A DNA stretch of 8,834 bases, taken from Deltaproteobacteria bacterium. GTDB taxonomy: Bacteria > Desulfobacterota > Syntrophorhabdia > Syntrophorhabdales > Syntrophorhabdaceae. The DNA lies in contig DNYO01000341.1 in assembly GCA_003506795.1 (NCBI GenBank), positions 1-8,834 of the forward strand. Direction: 5' to 3'. Of this stretch, positions 1 through 7,039 are shown in pieces. A program made the position numbers and the translations under genes. The notes under the pieces were generated by a model, which saw only the letters and a program-made list of their open reading frames with translations, had not been told where the DNA came from and searched no databases. Every line of letters begins with the position of its first letter. Position 1 is the first letter of the stretch.

Positions 1-417
1 GGGCATTTCTTCGCGGTGACGAGGGCGCCGAATATGGTCAGTGATTTCCTGGGCACCCTGAACCTGAACCCTTACCTGATAATCGCGATCATATGCGTTA
101 TCTATATCATCGGGGGAGAGTTCATCGATGACCTTGCATTCTTCATGCTCGCCACACCGATCTTCCTGCCCGTAGTACAGAACCTGGGCTTCGATCTCAT
201 CTGGTTTGGTATAGTAATCACCGCAACCTTGATGATAGGAGTGGTTATTCCACCGCTGGCGATGCTGGTGTTCCTGGTATCGGGCATGGCCAAGGTGCCT
301 ATGAGTACCGTATATAAGGGCGTCTATCCTTTTCTCGCAGCCATGGCGGTATGCGTACTCCTCTTCATGTTTTTCCCCCAGCTTTCGCTGTGGCTGCCGA
401 ACCTCATGATGAAATAG
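1..417 (+). CDS. TRAP transporter large permease (DctM-type), C-terminal part
   Basis: This is the 3' end of a gene that begins before the window. The frame is open from base 1 (GHFFAVTRAP...) and gives 138 residues to the TAG stop. The ATG at 52 and the GTG at 16 are internal codons, not starts. The protein is a very hydrophobic inner-membrane segment with at least three membrane helices. It carries landmarks of the DctM/SiaM family: NPYLIIAI followed by IGGEFIDD, then TPIFLPVVQNLGFDLIWFGI, then GVVIPPLAMLVFLVSG, ending in FPQLSLWLPN. DctM subunits form the ion-coupled channel of tripartite TRAP importers, which take up organic acids delivered by a periplasmic binding protein (DctP). The small permease and binding protein are presumably upstream. 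A GntR regulator and a catabolic-looking operon follow, which suggests the imported substrate feeds that operon. This is inference; the substrate cannot be read from this fragment. Confidence 0.93.
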   Translation, partial: GHFFAVTRAPNMVSDFLGTLNLNPYLIIAIICVIYIIGGEFIDDLAFFMLATPIFLPVVQNLGFDLIWFGIVITATLMIGVVIPPLAMLVFLVSGMAKVPMSTVYKGVYPFLAAMAVCVLLFMFFPQLSLWLPNLMMK

Positions 418-495
418 GGAGCAAGGAAAAAGCGCCGGCGGCGGCAGAGAAACGTTGCGTGCGGATAGCTTAAGCGCGCATAGTACCGGAAATTC

Positions 496-560
496 TGGTA
501 TGATTGTAGCCCATCTAGACCAAAAAACTATCGCCCTGTGAAATTAAAAGATGGTATAAT
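496..560 (+). promoter_or_regulatory. Promoter region of the GntR regulator gene
   Basis: A perfect extended -10 element, TGGTATAAT, sits at 552-560. Its TATAAT (555-560) would start transcription near 567, giving a leader of about 16 nt before the ATG at 583. No good -35 is visible at the expected place (532-537 is CGCCCT), which is usual for extended -10 promoters. A near-copy, TGGTATGAT, lies 56 bp upstream at 496-504. The 7-mer TAGACCA at 516-522 is identical to the right half of the operator at 1517-1527, and TGGT at 496-499 matches the left half. These scattered half-sites could support autoregulation, but no complete operator is present. The 165-bp gap after the permease gene also holds a hairpin at 456-480. 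Confidence 0.55.
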
Positions 561-582
561 GGCCTAAAAAACGTGGAGTCAA

Positions 583-1290
583 ATGAGAGAGGACATCGCA
601 AAGCTTCTGAGTCCAGCGAGGAAAGCGAAACTGCATGAATCCATCGTTGCTCAAATAAAGGATCTTATACACTCCAAGAAACTTGTAGTGGAGGACAAAC
701 TTCCATCGGAAAGGGAGCTTGCCAGCCTTTTCGGGGTTAGCAGGGTGGTTGTCAGGGAGTCGATCCAGTCCCTGGAACAGGCGGGGATGATCGAGATCCG
801 GACCGGGCCGGCAGGCGGGGCTTTCGTCGTTCGCAATCTGTATAAGCCTCTCTTCCATGCGGCCTCGGAAATGTTCCACGGCGGGGAGCTCACGCTTCAG
901 TATTTCTACGAGGCGCGCAGGGCGATAGAAAGTGCCATCGTGCGCCTGGCTGTGGAAAAGGCAACGCCCGAGGGTCTCAAACGGCTCAGGGATCTCAATG
1001 AAGTCTTGCTTTCCCAGCTGGATGACAGGCTCATGCTTCGCAAAAACAACAGCACCTTTCATCTCGCTATTGGAGAGATAGCTGGTAATCCGCTTCTCAG
1101 CCTGATGTTGAAGTCCATCCTTGAACTCCTCGATGTGGTATTGCCGAATTCCGTGCAGTCGGAGGAATATATCCGCAACACCTATCAGCGCCACGAATCA
1201 ATCATAGAGGCGATGGCAAAAAGGGACGTTGCCCTTTGTGTCGACCTTATCGCCTTCGATACGGAACATACAACAAAACTGAAAACGTAA
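583..1290 (+). CDS. FadR-subfamily GntR transcriptional regulator (FCD domain)
   Basis: The 235-aa length is normal for the FadR/FCD subfamily. The N-terminal winged helix-turn-helix (about residues 13-84) contains LPSERELASLFGVSRVVVRE and the wing GPAGGAFV. The C-terminal all-helical FCD effector domain (about 105-230) contains EARRAIESAIVRLAVEKA and FHLAIGEIAGNPLL. FCD domains often bind a metal and a carboxylate ligand through Asp-x3-His, His and His. Here the aligned residues read N156, H160, H204 and D226, so the first Asp and last His appear exchanged for Asn and Asp. The start has GGAG at 575-578, four bases before the ATG. The gene lies between a TRAP permease and a redox operon, and a perfect FadR-type operator overlaps the start of that operon. 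It is therefore most likely the local repressor, responding to the transported acid or a derivative. The ligand is unknown. Confidence 0.93.
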   Translation: MREDIAKLLSPARKAKLHESIVAQIKDLIHSKKLVVEDKLPSERELASLFGVSRVVVRESIQSLEQAGMIEIRTGPAGGAFVVRNLYKPLFHAASEMFHGGELTLQYFYEARRAIESAIVRLAVEKATPEGLKRLRDLNEVLLSQLDDRLMLRKNNSTFHLAIGEIAGNPLLSLMLKSILELLDVVLPNSVQSEEYIRNTYQRHESIIEAMAKRDVALCVDLIAFDTEHTTKLKT

Positions 1291-1425
1291 AACGACGTCG
1301 CTATCGGCGGAGTGTGTTTAGTGTTTCGGGCGCAAGGGCGGCTGTCTGCCTGTCTGTGCCTTTTAAGTCTGTATCCTCCCTATCTTTTGGATCATCCGCA
1401 ACTGCACAGGGTTCGATGCCAGGGG

Positions 1426-1458
1426 TCTCCAGGCCTGAAGAAAGGCATGGAGAATTTT
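1426..1458 (+). terminator. Possible Rho-independent terminator of the regulator gene
   Basis: TCTCCA (1426-1431) pairs with TGGAGA (1448-1453). After one G/A mismatch, GCCT (1433-1436) pairs with AGGC (1443-1446) around the loop GAAGAA. The stem is followed by ATTTT. The short T-run makes this a weak terminator, but its place, about 140 bases after the regulator stop and just before a new promoter, fits one. Confidence 0.4.
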
Positions 1459-1472
1459 CCGGCAGATATTTC

Positions 1473-1502
1473 TTGACAAGGTGCGAAAGAATGGTCCATA
1501 AT
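1473..1502 (+). promoter_or_regulatory. Sigma70-type promoter of the redox operon
   Basis: A consensus -35 TTGACA (1473-1478) and a near-consensus -10 CATAAT (1497-1502) are separated by 18 bp. The predicted start is near 1509-1510, which gives a leader of roughly 130 nt. No other promoter-like pair of this quality is seen before the operon. Two dyads overlap or follow the -10, so this strong promoter is likely held down by a repressor. Confidence 0.65.
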
Positions 1503-1513
1503 TGGTAATGGAC
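1494..1513 (+). promoter_or_regulatory. Dyad overlapping the -10 box
   Basis: GTCCAT (1494-1499) and ATGGAC (1508-1513) form a 6-bp inverted repeat with an 8-bp centre. It covers the -10 box and the predicted transcription start. It does not fit the FadR operator consensus, so it is either an accessory site or chance. Confidence 0.35.
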
Positions 1514-1516
1514 TAT

Positions 1517-1527
1517 TGGTTAGACCA
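1517..1527 (+). promoter_or_regulatory. FadR/GntR-type operator TGGTTAGACCA
   Basis: TGGT-TAG-ACCA is a perfect dyad and an exact match to TNGTNNNACNA, the consensus known for FadR-subfamily GntR regulators such as LldR and PdhR. It lies about 8 to 18 bases after the predicted start of the operon transcript, a position suited to blocking transcription. The adjacent gene encodes a FadR-subfamily protein, so it is the natural candidate to bind here. Confidence 0.7.
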
Positions 1528-1557
1528 TCCTAAAAAAGGACAGTGTCAACGTTCAAG

Positions 1558-1613
1558 CTGCAGCAGATTGCAGGAATTTTGAATCATTCACGTCCGGTGA
1601 GACGTGATTGATT
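1558..1613 (+). promoter_or_regulatory. Structured 5' leader with two hairpins
   Basis: The first hairpin is small: CTGCA (1558-1562) pairs with TGCAG (1569-1573). The second is strong: AATCA-T-TCACGTC (1582-1594) pairs with GACGTGA-T-TGATT (1601-1613) around the 6-nt loop CGGTGA, broken by one T/T mismatch. It ends 14 bases before the Shine-Dalgarno and has no T-run, so it is not a classical attenuator. It may stabilise the mRNA, tune translation, or act at DNA level as a second operator. Confidence 0.45.
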
Positions 1614-1638
1614 ATCAAGTTCGATTCAAGGAGGAAAC

Positions 1639-3627
1639 ATGAACTGGGAAGATGCGGTAACTCGAACAGGCCAGGTAATTGAGTGGCCTTATCCTGTCAG
1701 GTACGATAAGCAAAACGACGTGGATGTGGACGTGGTGGTACTTGGGGGCGGTCCGGGCGGCTGCATGGCGGCGATAAGCGCGGCAAAAAAAGGCCTGAAG
1801 GTTGCCCTTCTCGACAAGGCATATCCGAAGCGCTCCGGCGGAGGTTCCGGTTTCGATCACTGGCTGAACACTCCGAACCCGGCGTCGAATGTTACGCCGG
1901 AAGACTGCGTGGAGTGGGAGAGGGTGTCGTTCAACGGCTACTCGAACTCGCTTTCGCGGTACATAGCGGCGAGAGAGGCCTATGATACCCTTCTTGAAAT
2001 AGAGAAAATGGGCGCCAAGGTAAGGGACCTCGATGATAAGTTCAAGGGTGCTCCTTTCAGGGATGAGAAGACAAAATTCGTCTACTGCTACGACTATGAG
2101 AACCGCTTCCAGTTCCGTGTTTGGGGTGCCACCTTCAAACCGGCGATCTTCAATGAGTGTCTGCAGCTGGGCGTTCAGGTCTTCGACAGGGTCATAGCTA
2201 CGAGCCTCCTGACGGAGGGTGGAAAACAGGGTGCGAGGGTTGTCGGGGCCACCGGGTTCAACATGCGTACCGGTGAGTTCTATGTGTTCAGGGCAAAGGC
2301 TACCATAAACGCAATGAACTGCCACCAGGGCAGCTGGCGATTCTCGACCGAGTCGATCGGGCTCGACACCTTCAAGCCGAATATTACAGGCGACGGACCG
2401 GCCATCATGTGGAGGGCGGGCGTCGAACTCGCACAGATGGAGAGAAGCAAGGCGACCATGCCGCCGGGGTACGAATATCCATCATATGGTACGGGCAACT
2501 GGTGGAACACGTGGCACCCGGCAACCATTGTCGACGCCAACGGTAAGGAGGTTCCCTATCTCGACGCCGACGGCAATGTGGTGCCGGTAGAAGATCGATG
2601 CCGCCCGAGACCGGGACAGAAATTCGTAGCCGAACGTTCACGCCATCCACTGTACTGTAAGCCGACCATGCCCGCGGACCTGGCGGATCGCATCAAGAAG
2701 GGCGAGTTTGTCCTTCCTTTGTACGCCGATCTTGCGGGTATGCCGTGGTATGAAAGGGACGCCATCTGGGGTCTCATGGTGGGGAACGAAGGACGCACGA
2801 AGATACCCGTGATCATAAACTACGAAGCGGCAGGGTTCGATTCGCACAGGGACATTCTCCAGAACTACTTCACCTTGAGCGGCGAGCCCTATCCCAGTAT
2901 GGACAGCACCATGGCGCTTGGACCTTTCCGCATGGAGGCCTTCGGAAACGGAGGAGAGGTTGTAGTCGACTGGGATCTGAGGACAAACCTGGAGGGTCTC
3001 TACGCCGTCGGCGATGCCATACTTGCCGGCAACTATTGGTATCATGCCTGTACGACGGGAAGGTACGCGGGCAGGAAGGCGGCCGAATACGCGATGTCGC
3101 TCCAGAGTCAGCCCGCAATCGACGCGCATCAGGTCGACGAGGAAAGGGCCAGGGTCTATGCACCGACAAAGAGGAAATCCGGGAAGGACTGGATAGACTG
3201 GAAGGAACTGCGTTTCGTCGGCGCCCGGGCCATGCAGAACTACTGCGGCGCCGTGAGAAACGAAGGGATGATGAAGATGGGCCTGAAATGGATCCAGGAT
3301 ATCAAGAACGAGCACTATCCGGAGTCGTATGCAAGCAACCCCCACATACTGCTTCGCGTTCTGGAGACGTACAATATCCTTACTGTGGACGAGATCATCT
3401 TTCAGGCATGTCTTGCAAGAAAGGCGAGCAGCGAGATCCTCGGGCACTTCCGCCAGGATTATCCCGAGATGGACCCCCCTGAATGGCACAAATGGCTCAC
3501 CATCAAGCAGGTTGACGGGGAGACAAAGACCGGCGATCTTGCCCTCGATTTCCACGGCGATCTCGCCGAGAACTATGAGGCGCATAATCCGACCTACAGG
3601 GGCTTTTTGAAAAAGAAGAAAGCGTAA
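1639..3627 (+). CDS. AprA-like FAD-dependent oxidoreductase (fumarate reductase/APS reductase flavoprotein superfamily)
   Basis: At 662 aa, the length is close to dissimilatory APS reductase alpha subunits. There is no signal peptide, so it is probably cytoplasmic. A Rossmann FAD site is seen at residues 31-60: VVVLGGGPGGCMAA with GGGPGG at 36-41 and the ribose-binding acid D59. The second FAD segment, LEGLYAVGDAILAGNYWYHA, lies near 451-470 (D459). A helical C-terminal region (about 500-620) resembles that of succinate dehydrogenase/AprA flavoproteins. After the FAD site comes GGGSGFDHW (67-75). I recall the DHW feature from Apr-like paralogs rather than from true AprA, so the substrate is not adenylyl sulfate with any certainty. 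AAGGAGG (1628-1634) sits four bases before the ATG. The gene opens the operon and is followed after 20 bases by a ferredoxin, mirroring the AprA:AprB pairing. No sat or qmo genes are present. Most likely it is a flavoprotein that oxidises or reduces an organic acid, with electrons moving through the ferredoxin. Confidence 0.85.
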   Translation: MNWEDAVTRTGQVIEWPYPVRYDKQNDVDVDVVVLGGGPGGCMAAISAAKKGLKVALLDKAYPKRSGGGSGFDHWLNTPNPASNVTPEDCVEWERVSFNGYSNSLSRYIAAREAYDTLLEIEKMGAKVRDLDDKFKGAPFRDEKTKFVYCYDYENRFQFRVWGATFKPAIFNECLQLGVQVFDRVIATSLLTEGGKQGARVVGATGFNMRTGEFYVFRAKATINAMNCHQGSWRFSTESIGLDTFKPNITGDGPAIMWRAGVELAQMERSKATMPPGYEYPSYGTGNWWNTWHPATIVDANGKEVPYLDADGNVVPVEDRCRPRPGQKFVAERSRHPLYCKPTMPADLADRIKKGEFVLPLYADLAGMPWYERDAIWGLMVGNEGRTKIPVIINYEAAGFDSHRDILQNYFTLSGEPYPSMDSTMALGPFRMEAFGNGGEVVVDWDLRTNLEGLYAVGDAILAGNYWYHACTTGRYAGRKAAEYAMSLQSQPAIDAHQVDEERARVYAPTKRKSGKDWIDWKELRFVGARAMQNYCGAVRNEGMMKMGLKWIQDIKNEHYPESYASNPHILLRVLETYNILTVDEIIFQACLARKASSEILGHFRQDYPEMDPPEWHKWLTIKQVDGETKTGDLALDFHGDLAENYEAHNPTYRGFLKKKKA

Positions 3628-3647
3628 ACTGAGAGGAGGTAAGGAAC

Positions 3648-3968
3648 GTGAAGGAAGAAAAAGCTAAAACCAGTGATGGCGGGAACAAGTGCTACGCCTT
3701 TCCCAACAAGCCGACTCCCAGCATGCCCGTGGTGATCGACGAGACGAGATGCACGGGATGCAACAAGTGCGTAACCATATGTACCACCGATGTACTTGTG
3801 GCGAACCCCGAAAAGGGCAAGCCGCCTATCGTCATGTATCCTGAGGAATGCTGGTATGCGGCGTGCTGTGTGGGAGAATGTCCCGAGGGGTGTCTCACCA
3901 TGCGGCATCCCCTGATGATGAGGGTCCACTTTAAGAATAAGGAAACCGGGGAGATAAAACGCACCTGA
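3648..3968 (+). CDS. AprB-like ferredoxin subunit with an altered second Fe-S motif
   Basis: This 106-aa protein starts with GTG; GGAGGT at 3635-3640, seven bases upstream, fixes the start. Cluster I is canonical: C35-x2-C38-x2-C41-x3-C45. The second motif reads CWYAACCVGECPEGC (C68-C82). In AprB-like relatives this is usually CW-x-C-x2-C-x3-CP. Here the second ligand position (71) is alanine, and extra cysteines occur at 73 and 82 beside C68, C74 and C78. It may therefore hold a [3Fe-4S] cluster or a [4Fe-4S] cluster with a shifted ligand. The tail RHPLMMRVHFKNKETGE is typical of ferredoxins paired with Apr-like flavoproteins. The protein is shorter than true AprB (roughly 150 aa) and lacks its C-terminal extension. 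It probably carries electrons between the upstream flavoprotein and another partner, perhaps the 901-aa enzyme. Confidence 0.85.
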   Translation: MKEEKAKTSDGGNKCYAFPNKPTPSMPVVIDETRCTGCNKCVTICTTDVLVANPEKGKPPIVMYPEECWYAACCVGECPEGCLTMRHPLMMRVHFKNKETGEIKRT

Positions 3969-4015
3969 TACGGGTTCGTTCGGAATGCTCCGGCAGACTC
4001 TGAGAGGAGGATAAC

Positions 4016-4285
4016 ATGGCCATAGCGATGGACGAGGCCCAGGAGATCGTTGAATCGGTATTCGATTTCGATCACGTGGGCGACGCGATGTTTGCGGTGA
4101 GGGGGAATCTCGACTCGAAGGAGTTGCAGGAGAGCCTTGTTAATGAGATCGTCACGTGTGCCGCCGAAGAATTCGACGACGGCTCGCCGGAAGACAGAGA
4201 GGTCATTACGGCCGCGGCCAGGGAGCGCGTAGCGAAATTTGTAAAGGGTTCAAAGTTCTCACAATCCGGCTGCAGCGGGCTTTGA
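4016..4285 (+). CDS. Small acidic protein of unknown function
   Basis: I do not recognise this 89-aa protein. It is soluble, strongly acidic and predicted mostly helical, with many Glu/Asp in residues 6-62 and a more basic stretch at 69-80 (RERVAKFVKGSK). It ends in SGCSGL. Cysteines are C48 and C86. A good Shine-Dalgarno, GGAGG (4006-4010), lies five bases before the ATG at 4016; Met5 is a less likely start. It sits 47 bases after the ferredoxin and 36 before the fusion enzyme, all on one strand, so it is very probably co-transcribed. It could be an accessory or assembly factor or a small subunit for either neighbour. No function is claimed. Confidence 0.75.
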   Translation: MAIAMDEAQEIVESVFDFDHVGDAMFAVRGNLDSKELQESLVNEIVTCAAEEFDDGSPEDREVITAAARERVAKFVKGSKFSQSGCSGL

Positions 4286-4321
4286 CACGTGAACGGGTGA
4301 TCCCGAAACGAGGGGAATACG

Positions 4322-7027
4322 ATGGAGAATGAGATCAAAGAAAGACTGATCGATCTTTTCGGTGACAGGGTGGCGTTCCACCGCACGGAGCGTCTCCTCT
4401 ATTCGAGTGACCTTGCATCGCTGCCGAAGATGGTGACGGGTCTCATTCAAAACATGCCTGATGCGGTTGTCCTCGTCCGCACCCGCGACGAACTGAGCGC
4501 TCTCGTCGGCCTTGCCGCCGGGCGGGGGATTCCGCTCGTCCCGAGAGGGGCCGGAACAGCCGGCTACGGCGGCGCCGTGCCCGCGAAGGGAGGGATTGTT
4601 GTCGATTTCTCAATGATGAACGGGATCCTCGAGGTGGATGTAAAAGGAAATAAAGCGGTTGTTGAGCCCGGTGTTATATGGAACGATCTGGAGTCACACC
4701 TGCGGCAAAGGGGTTTGGCACTGCGTGTTTACCCGGGCAGCGCCTTGAGCGCGACCGTCGGCGGGTGGCTTGCGAACGGCGGCGGTGTCGGTATAGGAGG
4801 TTATGAATACGGTTACCTGAGAGACAATATCATTGAGGTCGAGACCGTGACCGCCGGGGGCATATCCGTGATAAAGGGAGGCGACCTGGACCTTGTCGAA
4901 GGCTTGGCGGGGACGACCGGTTTTGTCACGCGGGTGACCCTCTGCGTGCGGGAAGGCGCGCCGGACATTCCCGTGGTCGCGGCGTTTCCCACGCTGAAAG
5001 GGCTTGCGGACAGCTTCAGGATGATCCGCGAAGAGCGGCTGCCGCTGTGGGAGGTCGGGTACAAGGACGGGCTCAACGTTCGGATGACTCACGAAGCGGT
5101 GGAAAAGCAGGCGAAAAAAGGGCCCATATGCCACGAGGTCCATGCGCCGGCGTTGCCTGCCGACAGGTACCTGGCGACCTATGTTTACCCTCATTACCGC
5201 GAAAGCAAGGTGAAGGCTCAGCTGGAACGGATCATAACGGCTGCCGGTGGTGAGGCGCTTGGCAGGGAAGAGACCGACTACGAATGGTCGGAGAGGTTCT
5301 ACGGCATGCGTCTCAAGGCCCTCGGTCCCTCGATCATACCTTCAGAGGTGATAATCCCCACGGACAGCCTGCTTAAGTTCGCGGAAAAGACCGGGAAGAA
5401 GATAGAGGGGTTGTCGTTCAACGGGACCCTGGTGAAAGGCGGCGCGGAAAGCGCTTTTCTCGGCTACCGCCTCGATGATGAAAGACGCCCCGGTTATGCC
5501 CTGGCCTTCGTGAACAGCCTTATTCCAATGAAGATAGCGAAGAAACTCGGCGGAAGACCCTACACGACAGGGATGATGCTGTCCGGTTTTGCCGGTGATA
5601 TCCTGGGGAAGGACCGTCTTGAGAGGGCATGCAATTTCAAGAAAAAGGTCGACCCCGAAGGAATCCTCAACCCCGGCAAGGTTTTCCCGCCATCCCTCGA
5701 CAGCAGATCGCCGGTGAAGATGGTGAAGCTCATGACCTCTCTGGCAACGAAACAGATCGGAGCGATCAGGATGATCGATGCCCTCGCGGGCGGCAAGGCA
5801 AAGGGGATGACGACAGAAGGAGACACCGCGCTGGAGAAGATGCCTTACGGTAAGGAAGCCGTCTGGGACGCCCTGGCCTGTGCCAATTGCGGGTACTGCC
5901 GCGGTAATTGCACCGAGTTCAAGTCGATAGGGTGGGAGAGTTCCTCTCCCAGGGGGAAGTTCCACTTTCTCCGGGAATACATCAAGAACAACGCCAGTTT
6001 TGATCAGCGCATGGCGGAGATGTTTTTCGTTTGCAGTACCTGCCGGCGCTGCAACGATACCTGCCAGGTCATGTCCTCCATAGACGAGCACTGGAGCCTT
6101 ACCTTGAGGCCTCTTTTGTGGCAGCAAGGGTTCAATCCTCCGAGGGTGCACCAGGGGAACGCGCACAACATCATGGTATCTCATAATCCTGGTGCCCTCT
6201 CTCAGGATGAACGTACGGCATGGATGACCCCCGACCTGAAACGCTCCGATGAGGGTGAAATCGGTTATTTTGCCGGCTGCAGCGCCTCCTACAGCGGCAG
6301 CACGAGGAATCTCGCCGTGAATGCTGTTCGGCTTCTCAACAAGGGAGGCATCGAACCGGTATACATGGGGACCGACGAGTGGTGCTGCGGCGGGTCGATG
6401 TTCATAGCGGGCTGTCTCGACGACGTTCTTGAGACGGTGGGACACAACATCGATCAGATGAACAAACGGGGTGTGAAAACCCTCGTCACGTCATGCTCGG
6501 GATGTTGGCTGCACCTTGCTCACTTCTACCCTGTGCTTGCAAGACGCCTCAATAAGCCTTTCGATATCACCGTGAAGCATGTGACTCAGATGCTGAGCGA
6601 ACTCATAGGGGCGGACAGGCTGAAATGCAAGTTTCCCGTGGACCTCACGGTGACCTACCACGATCCCTGTCATATCGGCCGCGGGGGAGGGATATACGAT
6701 GAGCCCAGGAAGGTCCTGTCGGCGATACCCAATCTCGAGGTCATCGAAATGGAACGCACCAGGGAAAACGCCTCCTGCTGCGGGCGGCACGTCATGCGTT
6801 ATCCGCGGCTTGGTATGTCCATCAACGAAAACCGCCTCAATGAGGTCAAGGCGACGGGTGCGCCGGTGCTGGTCGGCGCCTGTCCGACATGCGAGACGAA
6901 TTTCCGCCTGGGCATAGGCGAAACGGGTTCGAATCTGGAAGTTTTTGACATCACCGACCTGGTATGTCACAGCGTGGGATTGCCTACGCTGGTCATGAGC
7001 AAGCTCATGAGATTGGGTGTGATTTAG
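4322..7027 (+). CDS. GlcD-type FAD oxidase fused to HdrD/GlpC-type Fe-S unit
   Basis: This 901-aa protein joins two modules. The N-terminal FAD-binding domain of the VAO/PCMH type (about 40-215) has PRGAGTAGYGG (74-84) and PGSALSATVGGWLANGGG (138-155). A FAD-oxidase C-terminal domain follows to about 455, ending in GILNPGKVFPP. Next is a two-cluster ferredoxin domain: C520-x2-C523-x2-C526-x3-C530 and C571-x2-C574-x2-C577-x3-C581. Two CCG (cysteine-rich) domains follow: C653, CCGG at 688-691 and C725-x2-C728; then C783, CCGR at 819-822 and C854-x2-C857. This is the arrangement of glycolate/D-lactate/D-2-hydroxyglutarate dehydrogenases (GlcD plus GlcF, or YdiJ). HdrD-like CCG domains pass electrons to quinones, disulfides or other carriers. 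AGGGGAA (4311-4317) precedes the ATG. No signal peptide or membrane helices are evident. It probably oxidises a 2-hydroxyacid; the exact substrate is unknown. It shares the operon with an AprA-like flavoprotein. Confidence 0.9.
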   Translation: MENEIKERLIDLFGDRVAFHRTERLLYSSDLASLPKMVTGLIQNMPDAVVLVRTRDELSALVGLAAGRGIPLVPRGAGTAGYGGAVPAKGGIVVDFSMMNGILEVDVKGNKAVVEPGVIWNDLESHLRQRGLALRVYPGSALSATVGGWLANGGGVGIGGYEYGYLRDNIIEVETVTAGGISVIKGGDLDLVEGLAGTTGFVTRVTLCVREGAPDIPVVAAFPTLKGLADSFRMIREERLPLWEVGYKDGLNVRMTHEAVEKQAKKGPICHEVHAPALPADRYLATYVYPHYRESKVKAQLERIITAAGGEALGREETDYEWSERFYGMRLKALGPSIIPSEVIIPTDSLLKFAEKTGKKIEGLSFNGTLVKGGAESAFLGYRLDDERRPGYALAFVNSLIPMKIAKKLGGRPYTTGMMLSGFAGDILGKDRLERACNFKKKVDPEGILNPGKVFPPSLDSRSPVKMVKLMTSLATKQIGAIRMIDALAGGKAKGMTTEGDTALEKMPYGKEAVWDALACANCGYCRGNCTEFKSIGWESSSPRGKFHFLREYIKNNASFDQRMAEMFFVCSTCRRCNDTCQVMSSIDEHWSLTLRPLLWQQGFNPPRVHQGNAHNIMVSHNPGALSQDERTAWMTPDLKRSDEGEIGYFAGCSASYSGSTRNLAVNAVRLLNKGGIEPVYMGTDEWCCGGSMFIAGCLDDVLETVGHNIDQMNKRGVKTLVTSCSGCWLHLAHFYPVLARRLNKPFDITVKHVTQMLSELIGADRLKCKFPVDLTVTYHDPCHIGRGGGIYDEPRKVLSAIPNLEVIEMERTRENASCCGRHVMRYPRLGMSINENRLNEVKATGAPVLVGACPTCETNFRLGIGETGSNLEVFDITDLVCHSVGLPTLVMSKLMRLGVI

Positions 7028-7039
7028 GGAGGGACCTCT

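Larger units (their letters stand above)
1291..1638 (+). other. Intergenic regulatory region between regulator gene and redox operon
   Basis: This is a 348-base stretch without a convincing gene. An open frame at 1236-1508 overlaps the end of the regulator gene and has no homology I recognise, so it is not called. The first ~130 bases show nothing clear. The rest contains a terminator-like hairpin (1426-1458), the operon promoter (1473-1502), two dyads (1494-1513 and 1517-1527) and a leader of about 130 nt with two hairpins (1558-1573 and 1582-1613). Confidence 0.7.

Noticed and set aside
456..480. Hairpin after the TRAP permease gene as a terminator
   Set aside because: A 7-bp stem with one G/T pair and an 11-base loop is present, but it is followed by TAGTACCGG rather than a T-run.
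544..1194. 216-aa open frame on the minus strand across the regulator gene
   Set aside because: It is the antisense shadow of a well-recognised GntR/FCD gene, has no recognisable domain and no convincing start signal.
1236..1508. 90-aa + strand frame after the regulator gene
   Set aside because: It overlaps the regulator's end out of frame, runs through the promoter's -10 box, is low-complexity (Arg/Ser) and lacks a Shine-Dalgarno.
2638..3585. 315-aa open frame on the minus strand inside the flavoprotein gene
   Set aside because: It is a shadow caused by GC-rich codon use; the + strand frame carries clear FAD motifs and operon signals.
1639..3968. Genuine dissimilatory APS reductase (aprBA)
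   Set aside because: Length and pairing fit, but the residues after the FAD site differ (DHW motif), the ferredoxin is short with an altered cluster, the gene order is flavoprotein first, and no sat or qmo genes are nearby.
5342..6445. 367-aa open frame on the minus strand inside the fusion enzyme gene
   Set aside because: The composition looks like an antisense shadow, with no domain recognised, while the + strand has intact FAD and cysteine motifs throughout.
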